From assembly GCF_040610475.1 (NCBI RefSeq), contig NZ_JBEXMJ010000011.1, forward strand, positions 62,001-126,000: DNA of 64,000 bases. Reading direction: 5' to 3'. The notes below the pieces were generated by a model. It saw only the letters and a program-made list of their open reading frames with translations. It made no database searches and was not told the DNA's origin. The DNA comes from Actinopolymorpha sp. NPDC004070 (GTDB taxonomy: Bacteria > Actinomycetota > Actinomycetes > Propionibacteriales > Actinopolymorphaceae). Positions within the stretch are counted from its first letter, which is position 1; each line of letters starts with the position of its first letter. Below are positions 42,604 to 50,958 of this stretch, piece by piece. The translations under genes were made by a program, and so were the position numbers.

Positions 42604-44256
42604 ATGCGGGAGACGCGGACCGACGTACTGGTGGTGGGCGGTGGCCTGGGCGGGGTCGCGGCCGCGCTGACCGGGCTGCGGCTGGGCCGGCACGTGGTGC
42701 TCACCGAGGAGAGCGGCTGGCTGGGCGGTCAGCTGACCAGCCAGGCGGTGCCGCCGGACGAGCACCCGTGGATCGAGAGCCGGTACGCCTCACCCAGCTA
42801 CCGTGACCTGCGCCGGCGGATCCGCGACTTCTACCGGCGCAACCTGCCGTTGACGAAGGAGGCGGCCGACGACCCGTTGCTCAACCCGGGCAAGGGTTCG
42901 GTGAGCCCGTTGTGCGCCGAACCCGCGGCTGCCGTCGCCGCGATCCACGAGGTGCTGGCGCCCTACCTGACGGCCGGTCGGCTGACCGTCCTGCTGCACC
43001 ACGCGCCGGTGACGGTGCACGGGCGGGGCGACTCGGTGGAGGCGGTGACGCTGCGCACCCTCGAAGGTGGCGGTGGCGGTGGCGGTGGCGGTGGCGAGGT
43101 GACGGTGACCGCCGCGTACGTCGTGGACGCCACCGAGCTCGGCGACCTGCTCGCGCTCGGCGACGTGGAGCATGTCGTGGGGGCGGAGGGGCAGGACCAG
43201 ACCGGCGAGCCACACGCACCGGCCACCGCGGACCCGCTCGACCAGCAGGCGATCACCTGGTGCTTCGCCGTCGAGCACCGGCCCGGCGAGGACCACACGG
43301 TGGCTCCGCCGGCGAGCTACGAGCACTGGCGTACGCACGTGGCACCGTTCTGGCCGGGCCCGCAGCTGTCCTGGACCGACGTCGCCCCGGAGACGCTCGA
43401 ACCCCGCCACCGCCCGATCTTCGTCGGCGACTCCGACGCCGACCGCTCCCCCGACTTCTGGCACTACCGCCGGATCGTCGCCCGTACGAACTACCGCCGG
43501 GACAAGGCGTCGATCGACTCCGACGTGACGCTGGTCAACTGGCCGCAGAACGACTACTGGGAGACTCCGCTGCTCGGCGTTTCCCAGGCCGACCGGGAAC
43601 GCGCCCTGCGGGAGAGCCGCGAGCTGTCCCTGTCGTTTCTGCACTGGATGCAGACGAGCGCTCCGCGCGAGGACGGCGGCGAGGGGTACCCGGGCCTGCG
43701 CCTGCGACCGGACATCACGGGCACGGCCGACGGGTTGGCGATGCGGCCCTACGTCCGGGAGTCCCGCCGGATCCGCGCGGAGTTCACGGTCACCGAGCTA
43801 CACGTCGGGGTGGAGGCCGCCGGCCCGGACGGGCCGGTGCAGTTCGACGACTCCGTGGGGCTCGGCAACTACCGGATCGACCTGCACCCGAGCACGGCCG
43901 GGCGTACGTACGTCGACATCGACTCCTACCCATTCCAGATCCCGCTCGGCGCGCTCGTCCCGGTCCGGATCGACAACCTGCTGCCCGCGAACAAGAACAT
44001 TGGCTCCACCCACATCACCAACGGCTGCTACCGGCTGCATCCGGTGGAGTGGGCCATCGGCGAGGCGGTCGGTGCCCTGGTGGCGTACTGCCTGGACGGC
44101 GGCCGGCGGCCTCGCGAGGTGTACGCCGAACCCGTCCGGCGAGGCGACTACCAGCGCCTGCTGGCCGACGGGCTCGGCATCGAGCTGGCCTGGCCGCGCG
44201 AGATCCGCACCCTGTCCACCAGCCGGCGCCCGGCGTACCCCCAGCTGGTCGAGTAG
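42604..44256 (+). CDS. FAD-dependent oxidoreductase (FAD_oxidored family)
   Basis: 550 residues from an ATG behind GTGGGAGACG. The Rossmann dinucleotide motif DVLVVGGGLGGVAAALTGLRLG is at the N-terminus, followed by LTEESGWLGGQLTSQAVPPDEH, and the family-specific late segment VRIDNLLPANKNIGSTHITNGCYRLHPVEWAIGEAVGALV. This matches the PF12831-type flavoproteins often found with carbohydrate catabolism genes. A run of ten glycines at about residues 155-164, encoded by alternating GGC/GGT, is a slippage-prone insertion. The true substrate is unknown. Confidence 0.92.
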   Translation: MRETRTDVLVVGGGLGGVAAALTGLRLGRHVVLTEESGWLGGQLTSQAVPPDEHPWIESRYASPSYRDLRRRIRDFYRRNLPLTKEAADDPLLNPGKGSVSPLCAEPAAAVAAIHEVLAPYLTAGRLTVLLHHAPVTVHGRGDSVEAVTLRTLEGGGGGGGGGGEVTVTAAYVVDATELGDLLALGDVEHVVGAEGQDQTGEPHAPATADPLDQQAITWCFAVEHRPGEDHTVAPPASYEHWRTHVAPFWPGPQLSWTDVAPETLEPRHRPIFVGDSDADRSPDFWHYRRIVARTNYRRDKASIDSDVTLVNWPQNDYWETPLLGVSQADRERALRESRELSLSFLHWMQTSAPREDGGEGYPGLRLRPDITGTADGLAMRPYVRESRRIRAEFTVTELHVGVEAAGPDGPVQFDDSVGLGNYRIDLHPSTAGRTYVDIDSYPFQIPLGALVPVRIDNLLPANKNIGSTHITNGCYRLHPVEWAIGEAVGALVAYCLDGGRRPREVYAEPVRRGDYQRLLADGLGIELAWPREIRTLSTSRRPAYPQLVE

Positions 44257-44292
44257 GAAGCCAGGCGCTGGGGAGCCGGTTGAGTAGGAAGC

Positions 44293-44748
44293 TCAGGACT
44301 CCGTCATCCGCCGCATGCGTTCCATGATGTCGGTGATCTCCTGGCCCATGTGCTCGGTGTCCCGGAGGATCTCGTCCATCGTCTGCTCGAACGCCGGTAG
44401 CTGTTCGGCGATCTCGCGCGGGTCGGGAGCACCGTCGGCGAACGCCTCGTCGACCAGTCCGGAGATCTGCCGCTGCACGTCGTCACGGGCCTGGTTGACC
44501 AACCGGGTGATCTCTTCGGCGAGGTCCTGCGAACCCATCCGCATGGCGCGCGGGTCGATGCTCAGCCCCTGGACGCCGTTGGCCTCGGAGTAGGACACGG
44601 CAATGCGGTCGTCGTCACTGCTGGCGGAGCCGACGGCCTCCCGGACCCGGCGCTGGAGCTCCTCCGCCCTGGCCATGCGTTCGCGCTGCGCACGCATGAT
44701 CTGCTCGGGGTCCTGGAAGAGGTCCGCCAGCTCGAAGTGTCCCGACAT
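44293..44748 (-). CDS. YbaB/EbfC-like nucleoid-associated family protein
   Basis: 151 residues from ATG 44748; GTG 44754 is a possible start two codons earlier. The pattern is a charged helix (EQIMRAQRERMARAEELQRRVREAVG), two short strands (DRIAVSYSEANGVQGLSIDPRA), and a second long helix (AEEITRLVNQARDDVQRQISGLVDEAF), which is the YbaB fold. Actinobacteria have many YbaB-like proteins located in WXG100/ESX-associated loci. It is the last of three co-directional genes, 35 bases after a WXG-like membrane protein gene. Confidence 0.85.
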   Translation of the reverse strand: MSGHFELADLFQDPEQIMRAQRERMARAEELQRRVREAVGSASSDDDRIAVSYSEANGVQGLSIDPRAMRMGSQDLAEEITRLVNQARDDVQRQISGLVDEAFADGAPDPREIAEQLPAFEQTMDEILRDTEHMGQEITDIMERMRRMTES

Positions 44749-44783
44749 TCGCACCCATCCCTTGATCTTTGACCTCGGTGAGT

Positions 44784-45653
44784 TCAGACCCCAGTGAGTA
44801 CGGCGAGTTGCTTGCGCTTGAGCTTCTCCACCAGGTCGCCCGCGGCCCTGATCGCCGCGTCCCCCATGTCCTTGTACCCCTCGCCGTTGCCGAGCCGGAT
44901 CGAGTCGCTGACTCCGGCCTCGAGCGTACGCAGTGCGACGAGCGCGGCGTGCGCCTGACCGACGCGGAGCATGATCTCGTCCATCAGCCGGATGATCCGG
45001 GGCAGCATGCGGGCGATCACCTGGCCCGCGTTGCGGATGGAGACCGCGACCCCCTGGCCGAACGGAATGGCCATCGCGATCCAGAACGCCGCGGCCATGA
45101 TGGCCAGTATCCCGGCCAGGACGCAGGAGATCGCCATCTGCGCGAACCGCAGCGACCCCACGACGGCGGTGAGGGCGGCGGTCTCCCAGGCCAGGCAGTA
45201 GGTGTTCTGCACGCTGTCACGGTGCTTGCGGAGGCGTTCGCTGTAGGCAGCCTGGTCGTTGGCCTGCCAGACCTCGGGGGTGATGCTGTAGTACAGGCCG
45301 TTGAGATCCTCGAGGTATCGCTTCCCGGCCGAGCCCGACTCGTGGATCCGCGAGCAGGCCTGCAGCATCTTGCCGGTGTCGGTGACGATCAGCTTCAGCC
45401 GCACGGGCACGCTGGTGAGGACCCCGCCAGTGACGGTGAGGGTCTGCCCGCCCAGCGACACCGAACGGTTCAGCTTCCACTTCTGGCCCACCCGCTGGAG
45501 CTGTTTGAGGAGGATGCCGCTCTTGTCGGCGGGGATCGGCAGCAGCAGCTCCGGCCACACCGAGCAGGCGACGATCGAGGACATGAAGGCGGTCTTCCCC
45601 AGCGTCTCGCCGGAGGAGAAGGCGCCGGCCATGGAATCGTAGGCGTTGGCCAT
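44784..45653 (-). CDS. WXG-like membrane protein of unknown function
   Basis: 289 residues, starting in an ATGA overlap with the preceding gene. The N-terminal ~130 residues have a helical pattern, with a WXG-like turn in SITPEVWQANDQAAYSERLRKHRDSVQ. A strongly hydrophobic hairpin at about 175-215 (AISCVLAGILAIMAAAFWIAMAIPFGQGVAV) follows, and a helical C-terminus rich in Arg and Leu ends the protein. I do not recognise a named family, but the layout resembles T7SS-linked proteins of actinomycetes. It is coupled to a small single-TM protein and followed by a YbaB-like gene. Confidence 0.8.
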   Translation of the reverse strand: MANAYDSMAGAFSSGETLGKTAFMSSIVACSVWPELLLPIPADKSGILLKQLQRVGQKWKLNRSVSLGGQTLTVTGGVLTSVPVRLKLIVTDTGKMLQACSRIHESGSAGKRYLEDLNGLYYSITPEVWQANDQAAYSERLRKHRDSVQNTYCLAWETAALTAVVGSLRFAQMAISCVLAGILAIMAAAFWIAMAIPFGQGVAVSIRNAGQVIARMLPRIIRLMDEIMLRVGQAHAALVALRTLEAGVSDSIRLGNGEGYKDMGDAAIRAAGDLVEKLKRKQLAVLTGV

Positions 45654-45949
45654 CAGCGGATCGTGTTCCTCTCCTCGGTCGTGTGCCAGTGCTCGGCGAT
45701 CTTCTGCGCCGCCTGGTCCAGCTTCCCGGCGTCGGTCAGCTTGGTGTCCCAGGCCTGCTCTGCGTATTCGGAGGCGAAGAAGAAGGCCAGCACCACGAGA
45801 AGGCCGCCGCCCTGCCCGGCGCCCATCATCAGGTCCTGCGCCTCACCGGCGAGTCGCTTCGCCGACGGCACGGCGTCGCCCGCGGTACGGTCGATGTCGC
45901 GTCCGAGTCCCCTGATGTATGCCCGGTCGATGACCTTCGGCTCTCCCAC
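45653..45949 (-). CDS. Small membrane protein, first gene of WXG/YbaB-type cluster
   Basis: 98 residues from a GTG at 45949 with no visible ribosome binding site; the mRNA may be leaderless or the start may be further upstream (a GTG at 46036 is in frame). The chain has an amphipathic start (KVIDRAYIRGLGRDIDRTAGDAVPSAKRLAGEAQDLMMGAG), one hydrophobic segment (GGGLLVVLAFFFASEYAEQAW) and a charged C-terminal helix. No family is recognised. It overlaps the next gene by ATGA. Confidence 0.7.
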   Translation of the reverse strand: MGEPKVIDRAYIRGLGRDIDRTAGDAVPSAKRLAGEAQDLMMGAGQGGGLLVVLAFFFASEYAEQAWDTKLTDAGKLDQAAQKIAEHWHTTEERNTIR

Positions 45950-46075
45950 GGGAGAGGAGTCTAGGGCGGCGCGGCGACCGCCCGCCGGGATGCCCGGACG
46001 ATCTGTGGACAACCACGGGACGCGGGTGGCCGCCACGGTGCGTGGAGCCTCCAGTCAGGCTGTTCGTTTCCGGAC

Positions 46076-47293
46076 ATGCCCTACGGTGAGCCCGTGGATT
46101 ACACGTTGCTCCAGGCCCACAACACCACACCGGGGGACGTCGAGGACGCCATCAGGCTGCTCGCCCCCCACTGGGCCGGCGGTACGGCCGTCGACCACTC
46201 CGACTTCTGGGTGACGGTCCCGACGACGGAGACCGCGGCGCGCGCACTCGCCCCGCGACTGGCCTCCCTGATCGGGGACGACGTGGTGACGACGACCGTC
46301 GCCGGCGACGAGTGCCGGATGGCGCTGGACCGTCCGGGCGGTGACCGGACCGTCGGCCCGGTCGACGGACGCGACACCGGCGCGGCTACCGAGCTGGCGG
46401 GTGCACTGCGCGGACGGAAGGCCGAGGAGTTCGCGGCAGCGCTGGCGACGGACCTGCCGGCGGCCGAGCGGCACCGGTCCGCCGCCCGGGCGCTCGGGTT
46501 GCCGGTCCCCGACCTGTCCGGCCTGCGTCAGCACGCCGGGCTCCTGGTGGTGTGGGCGGCCGCGGGCACCGTACGATCCCGCCTCCCGGTGGACGGGCAC
46601 GGAGCGCACGTCGTTCCTCTCGGGTCGAACGCCTGCCTCGTGGTGCCGGACGGTTCGGGGTGGTCGACGGACCCGCGTACCCACGGCCGCGCGTTCACCA
46701 GGACCGCGGGCACCCCGCTCCCTGTGGTGGGGATCGACTGGGGCACCAACCCGGCGATGTGGGTGTCGAGCGGGCCGGAGGATTCGACGCTGGACCTGGC
46801 CGCACCGAGCCGGGGTCAGGTCGCGGCGGCCGCAGCGGCTGTCGCCCGAGTGGCCGGGCGACCTGAACTGGAGACGAAGGTGGCCGCCGCGCTCGACCCG
46901 GCCGCCGACGTCAGCGCGGGTCGGCGCGCCGCCGACCTGCTCGGCGTCCTCGGCGCGGGCGACGTGCCGGCCGGCGCGTCGGCCGGCGACCTGGCGTCCT
47001 GGGCGGCCGAGCGTGACGGCGGCACCCACGTCGCCGCCCAGCCGGGCCGGGCGGTGGCGCTTCGCCACGATGACCCCGCGGCGGTGGCACCGGCCTTCCG
47101 GCAACGCCGAAACCTGCGGCGCGTACGCAACGCCGCGGGCATTCTGGAGCTGGTCGGCTGGGTCGGCATCGTGATCTTCGTGACGCAGGGCCCGATCGTG
47201 TGGGCCGCCCCTACGATCGTGGCGATCGGACTGCTGGAACTCCTGCGCAGATACCTCAAGCGCCGGCTTCCACCGCCGGAGTCCCGCCGGTAG
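46076..47293 (+). CDS. Membrane-anchored protein of unknown function, divergent from WXG/YbaB cluster
   Basis: 405 residues from ATG 46076; GTG 46094 is an alternative. The N-terminal half is a soluble mixed alpha/beta region (DYTLLQAHNTTPGDVEDAIRLLAPHW, SDFWVTVPTTETAARALAPRLASLIGDD), the middle has an Ala-rich helical part, and the C-terminus has two hydrophobic segments (ILELVGWVGIVIFVTQGPIVWAAPTIVAIGLLELL) followed by an Arg-rich tail. It resembles ESX-cluster EspG-like or secretion-associated soluble regions only weakly. It diverges from the three-gene cluster with a 126-base gap and may be functionally linked. Confidence 0.75.
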   Translation: MPYGEPVDYTLLQAHNTTPGDVEDAIRLLAPHWAGGTAVDHSDFWVTVPTTETAARALAPRLASLIGDDVVTTTVAGDECRMALDRPGGDRTVGPVDGRDTGAATELAGALRGRKAEEFAAALATDLPAAERHRSAARALGLPVPDLSGLRQHAGLLVVWAAAGTVRSRLPVDGHGAHVVPLGSNACLVVPDGSGWSTDPRTHGRAFTRTAGTPLPVVGIDWGTNPAMWVSSGPEDSTLDLAAPSRGQVAAAAAAVARVAGRPELETKVAAALDPAADVSAGRRAADLLGVLGAGDVPAGASAGDLASWAAERDGGTHVAAQPGRAVALRHDDPAAVAPAFRQRRNLRRVRNAAGILELVGWVGIVIFVTQGPIVWAAPTIVAIGLLELLRRYLKRRLPPPESRR

Positions 47294-47333
47294 CTCGACG
47301 AAGATCTCGACGGAAGTCTCAACGGAGGCAGAG

Positions 47334-47720
47334 ATGGCCGACCAGGACGACGTACGCCGGATCGCGCTCGCGCTGCCGGACACCTCCGAGGGCGAGGACC
47401 GCTTCGGGTTCTCCGTACGAAACAAGGGCAAGGACCGCGGGTTCGCCTGGGTGTGGATGGAGCGCGTCCACCCCAAGAAGGCCCGGGTGCCGCAGCCGGA
47501 GGTGCTGGCGGTGCGGGTGGCGAACGACGGCGAGAAGCAGGCGCTGCTCGCCTCCGACAGCGAGAAGTTCTTCACCGAGCCGCACTACAACGGGTACCCG
47601 GCCGTGCTCGTCCGGCTGGCCAACGTACCGGTCGACGAGCTCGAGGAGTTGCTCACCGACGCGTGGCGCTGCCAGGCTCCACGTCAACTGGTGAAGGAGT
47701 TCGACGAGGCCCGCGGCTAG
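47334..47720 (+). CDS. MmcQ/YjbR family protein
   Basis: 128 residues from an ATG behind GGAGGCAGAG. Family features: LPDTSEGEDRFGFSV near the start, then a WVWMERVHPKKAR segment, a strand-turn FFTEPHYNGYPAVLVRL, and a C-terminal helix ELEELLTDAWRCQAP. MmcQ/YjbR proteins have a CyaY-like double-wing fold and may bind DNA. The stop codon TAG is part of the CTAG target of the inserted element at 47717-47884, so the gene is intact to its last codon. Confidence 0.92.
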   Translation: MADQDDVRRIALALPDTSEGEDRFGFSVRNKGKDRGFAWVWMERVHPKKARVPQPEVLAVRVANDGEKQALLASDSEKFFTEPHYNGYPAVLVRLANVPVDELEELLTDAWRCQAPRQLVKEFDEARG

Positions 47721-47884
47721 GGCGTGTCCTGCGGATCAGGCGGCGAAAGTGAGCGGGCCATCCGCGCTCGGCTGGCAAGGCGGAGGAGGAGCGCGTAGCG
47801 GTGTTCTACGCGCGACGACGACAACGCGGCCAGGCGGGTGCGGGGGCACGCGAGCCGGCGCAAGATCCGCAGGAAACGCCCTAG
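47717..47884. mobile_element. MITE-like element, 160 bp, flanked by CTAG
   Basis: The 160-bp unit 47721-47880 has terminal inverted repeats GGCGTGTCCTGCGGATC (47721-47737) and GATCCGCAGGAAACGCC (47864-47880) that match at 16 of 17 positions. Both ends are bordered by CTAG (47717-47720 and 47881-47884), as expected for target duplication by IS5/IS427-type transposases. It has no intact gene. An internal 8-bp inverted repeat (GCGCGTAG / CTACGCGC) lies at about 47798-47820. This is a non-autonomous element, inserted at the stop codon of the MmcQ/YjbR gene without disrupting it. Confidence 0.85.
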
Positions 47885-48044
47885 CAGCCGGGTGGTTGGT
47901 TCCTGGGGTCGGGACCCGTCCCGCGGATCACGCCCTTTCACCCGATCGGGGTGAGGCGCAGTGCCCCTTGCGATGTCTTGTGGGGTCTGTGGGGGGCGGC
48001 AGACATCCGTTTTGGGCCGCCCGGTCTGTCAGGAAGGAAACGCC

Positions 48045-49097
48045 ATGACGGCACAGACACCTGAAGGAACCTTGGGAGCCTTTTCGCATGGGGAACACCC
48101 GATCTTCGCGCAACTGGCCAAGATGAGTGTCGACACGTTGCCCAATTCCGAACTCGACCCGCGCACGTACCACATCGTCAGACTTGCCGCACTGATCGCG
48201 ATGGACGCCGCACCCGCGTCGTACCTCGCCAACCTCGCGGTCGCCCGGGAAGCAGGGCTGACGGTACAGGACGCGCAGGGCGTCTGCGTCGCCATCGCAC
48301 CCATCGTCGGCAGCTCGCGCGTCGTCGATGCCGCGGGCAACGTCCTGCGTGCGTTCGGACTGGCAGAGCTCGCCGCGGAGTACGTCGCCGAGGAGGACGT
48401 CACCGAGGAAGGCGCCATTGAGGAAGGCGTGCGGGCCGAAGGTTCCGAAGAGGGCACCAGAGAAGGAACCGGTGCGGGAACCGGGGAAGGCATGCGCGAA
48501 GGAGCCGGAGGAGGCGCGGCAGGTGCGGTCGCGGGTGGAGCGGCAGGCGCAGGTGCCGCGACCGCGATACCGGGGCAGCGCCGCGAGGAGGCCGCCACCG
48601 AACTCGGAGAGGACAAGATCGGCGAGGACCGGATCGAGGAAGGCCGGCTCGAGGAGAGCAGGATCGAACAGGAGAGTGCGGAACGAGTCCCGGAAGGACG
48701 CGGGCCGGCCGGGTACGCCGAAACCACGACCGAGGAGCGGTTCGTCGAGGGCTCCGGCGCGGGTGGTGGTGCCGCGATGTACGAAGAGTCCAGGGAGGAA
48801 CGCTTCGCCGGCGGACCCGAGAGCGCACAGGGTGCGTCGGGCGTCACCGGCGCCCGCGAGGCCGCTGAAGGACGCGCCGAGCAGGGTCGCGAAGAGCGCG
48901 GCGGACAGGGAGCAGGCGGACAGAAGGCAGATGAACCGGGAACCGGGGAGAAGCAGGGCTTCGGCGAACAGGTGCAGGGTGCCAAGGAGAAGGCACAGGG
49001 CGCCAAGGAGAAGTTGACAGGCGAAGGCGAGAAGGAGGAGACCATCGAGGAGAAGCTGCGCGGAAAGGTCAGCGGCTGGATGAAGCGCGACCAGTAG
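48045..49097 (+). CDS. Carboxymuconolactone-decarboxylase-like domain with long acidic low-complexity tail
   Basis: 350 residues behind CAGGAAGGAAA. Residues 1-115 are AhpD/CMD-like (EHPIFAQLAKMSVDTLPNSELDPRTYHIVRLAALIAMDAAPASYLANL, AGLTVQDAQGVCVAIAPIVGSSRVVDAAGNVLRAFGL), but without the CxxC of peroxidase-active AhpD. The rest, about 235 residues, is Gly/Glu-rich repeats (TEEGAIEEGVRAEG, GTREGTGAGTGEG) ending in a Lys-rich CsbD/LEA-like stretch (QVQGAKEKAQGAKEKLTGEG). It is an unusual architecture. It could act as a desiccation or stress protein. The transcript probably ends at the hairpin 49196-49234. Confidence 0.85.
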   Translation: MTAQTPEGTLGAFSHGEHPIFAQLAKMSVDTLPNSELDPRTYHIVRLAALIAMDAAPASYLANLAVAREAGLTVQDAQGVCVAIAPIVGSSRVVDAAGNVLRAFGLAELAAEYVAEEDVTEEGAIEEGVRAEGSEEGTREGTGAGTGEGMREGAGGGAAGAVAGGAAGAGAATAIPGQRREEAATELGEDKIGEDRIEEGRLEESRIEQESAERVPEGRGPAGYAETTTEERFVEGSGAGGGAAMYEESREERFAGGPESAQGASGVTGAREAAEGRAEQGREERGGQGAGGQKADEPGTGEKQGFGEQVQGAKEKAQGAKEKLTGEGEKEETIEEKLRGKVSGWMKRDQ

Positions 49098-49195
49098 ACC
49101 GCTCGGCAGGTCCGTCCAGCACGCCCGTAGATCCTGCAGGTTATGCATATCGTGCAGTCCGTCTGGCAGACCCTTCACCTGTCGGCTGTACATCA

Positions 49196-49234
49196 CCGGG
49201 CGCCGCGTCAAGACCTACTTGACGCGGCGCCCGG
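49196..49234. terminator. Bidirectional terminator hairpin between convergent genes
   Basis: Perfect 17-bp stem CCGGGCGCCGCGTCAAG (49196-49212) and complement (49218-49234), loop ACCTA. It lies between the ends of the plus-strand gene at 49097 and the minus-strand gene ending at 49283, serving both. Confidence 0.88.
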
Positions 49235-49282
49235 TCGTGTTCGTATCGGCGGGTCCTGCCGGGTGGTTGGTAGGCGCCGTCG

Positions 49283-50500
49283 TCAGGCGAGCAGGTCTCG
49301 CTGCCGTTCCAGGAAGGACCGCTCGGCGTGGTTGCCGCTGCGGGCGATGGCCGCGTCGTACGCGCGTACCGCCTCCTCGTCCCGGCCGAGTCGACTCAGC
49401 AGCTCGGCCCGGATGGCGTGGAACAGGTAGTAGCCGTCCAGGTCCAGCTCGTCGACCAGCGCAAGCCCTGCCTGTGCCCCCTCGACCTCCGCGACGGCGA
49501 CCGCTCGGTTGAGCGCGGCGACCGGGTTCGGGCCGTGTGCCAGCAACTGGTCGTACAGCGCGACGACCTGCGCCCAGTCCGTCTCCGCGGCGGTGGGCGC
49601 GTCGCTGTGCACGGCGTTGATCGCCGCCTGGATCTGGTACGGCCCCGGCCGGCCGCGGCGCAGGCACCGTCGTACGAGCGTCTGACCTTCCTGGACCAGC
49701 GCCCGGTCCCACAGCGAGCGGTCCTGGTCCGCCAGCCGGATCAGGTCGCCGTCCACACTCGCCCGCGCCGGCCGCCGCGACTCCACCAGCAGCATCAGCG
49801 CCAGCAGGCCGAGCACCTCCGGTTCGTCCGGCATGAGGCCGGCGAGGACGCGCCCCAGCCGGATCGCTTCCGCACAGAGCTCCGCCCGGACGAGTTGCTC
49901 CCCGCCACTCGCGGCGTACCCCTCGTTGAAGATCAGGTAGATGACCGCCAGCACCGCCCGCACGCGGTCGGGAAGGTCGGCCTCGTTCGGCACGCGATAC
50001 GGGATCCCGGCGTCGCGGATCTTGCCCTTCGCCCGCACCAGGCGCTGCGCCATGGTGGGCTCGGGCACCAGGAACGCCCGGGCGATCTCGGCCGTGGTGA
50101 GGCCACCCAGCAGCCGCAGCGTGAGCGCCACCCGGGCGGCGGGCGCGAGCGCCGGGTGGCAGCAGGTGAAGATGAGGCGCAGCCGATCGTCGCGCACGGC
50201 GCCCTCCTCCAGCGGTTCGTCGGCCGCGTGCAGCAGGGCGGCGTGGGCGTGCCGGTCCGCGCGGGACGCCTCCCGCCGGAGCCGGTCGATCGCGCGGTTG
50301 CGGGCGGTGGTGATGATCCACCCGGCCGGGCTCGGCGGAAATCCGGCGTCGGGCCAGCGTTCCACCGCGGCGGCGAACGCGTCCTGCACCGACTCCTCGG
50401 CGAGTTCGATGTCACCGAGGACGCGCACCAGCACCGCGACGGCGCGGCCGTACTCCGCGCGGAAGACGCGTTCGATGTCCGCCGTGCTGACCGTCGGCAC
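49283..50500 (-). CDS. ECF42-type RNA polymerase sigma factor
   Basis: 405 residues from GTG 50500 ([18 protein letters not shown] is the family start). Region 2 is [29 protein letters not shown]...[21 protein letters not shown]; region 4 is [50 protein letters not shown]. The long C-terminal TPR-like part ([47 protein letters not shown]) is typical of group ECF42, whose activity is tied to partner DGPF proteins. The DGPF/YCII gene is 28 bases upstream in the same direction. Confidence 0.95.
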   Translation of the reverse strand: MPTVSTADIERVFRAEYGRAVAVLVRVLGDIELAEESVQDAFAAAVERWPDAGFPPSPAGWIITTARNRAIDRLRREASRADRHAHAALLHAADEPLEEGAVRDDRLRLIFTCCHPALAPAARVALTLRLLGGLTTAEIARAFLVPEPTMAQRLVRAKGKIRDAGIPYRVPNEADLPDRVRAVLAVIYLIFNEGYAASGGEQLVRAELCAEAIRLGRVLAGLMPDEPEVLGLLALMLLVESRRPARASVDGDLIRLADQDRSLWDRALVQEGQTLVRRCLRRGRPGPYQIQAAINAVHSDAPTAAETDWAQVVALYDQLLAHGPNPVAALNRAVAVAEVEGAQAGLALVDELDLDGYYLFHAIRAELLSRLGRDEEAVRAYDAAIARSGNHAERSFLERQRDLLA

Positions 50501-50528
50501 GACTCGCGAGACCCGGGATCCAGGGGAC

Positions 50529-50891
50529 CTAGAGGTGGTCGCCCGGCTCACCCTGGAACGGGCGGACCTCGATCGGCAGCCGGGCCGCCCTGGCCAGCCT
50601 GCGCCCCCATTCCAGGGCCTCGTCAAGGTCCGCAGCGGCGATGATCGACAGGCCGCCGACGTGCTCCTTGCCCTCGACGTACGGGCCGTCGGTGGTGAGC
50701 AGATCGCCGTCGTCGTACCGGACCACGGTAGCCGTGGTGGGCTCGTGCAGGCCGCCGGCGAAGACCCATGCGCCCGCCTCGCGGAGTTCGTCGTTGAACC
50801 TCGCGACGTCGGCCATGATCGGCTCGATGATCTCCGGCGGAGGCGGTCCGCCGTCGGGCTGCTGGATGCTGAGCAGGTAGTGCTTCGTCAC
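50529..50891 (-). CDS. YCII/DGPF-domain protein, partner of ECF42 sigma factor
   Basis: 120 residues from a GTG behind GGAGGACACC. The DGPF signature appears as [37 protein letters not shown], with an N-terminal strand [18 protein letters not shown] and [13 protein letters not shown] [20 protein letters not shown]. Members of this family are nearly always encoded next to ECF42 sigma factors and may relay a signal to them. It is the first gene of the pair. Confidence 0.95.
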   Translation of the reverse strand: MTKHYLLSIQQPDGGPPPPEIIEPIMADVARFNDELREAGAWVFAGGLHEPTTATVVRYDDGDLLTTDGPYVEGKEHVGGLSIIAAADLDEALEWGRRLARAARLPIEVRPFQGEPGDHL

Positions 50892-50958
50892 GGTGTCCTC
50901 CGAGCTCTCTCGTGCGGTCTCCCCGGCCGGGACGCTCCTTGGTCAGTCCCTGGCCCGG

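Noticed and set aside
43065..43096. Regulatory repeat in the FAD oxidoreductase gene
   Set aside because: It is a GGC/GGT run coding for ten glycines in the frame; slippage of a Gly loop is enough to explain it.
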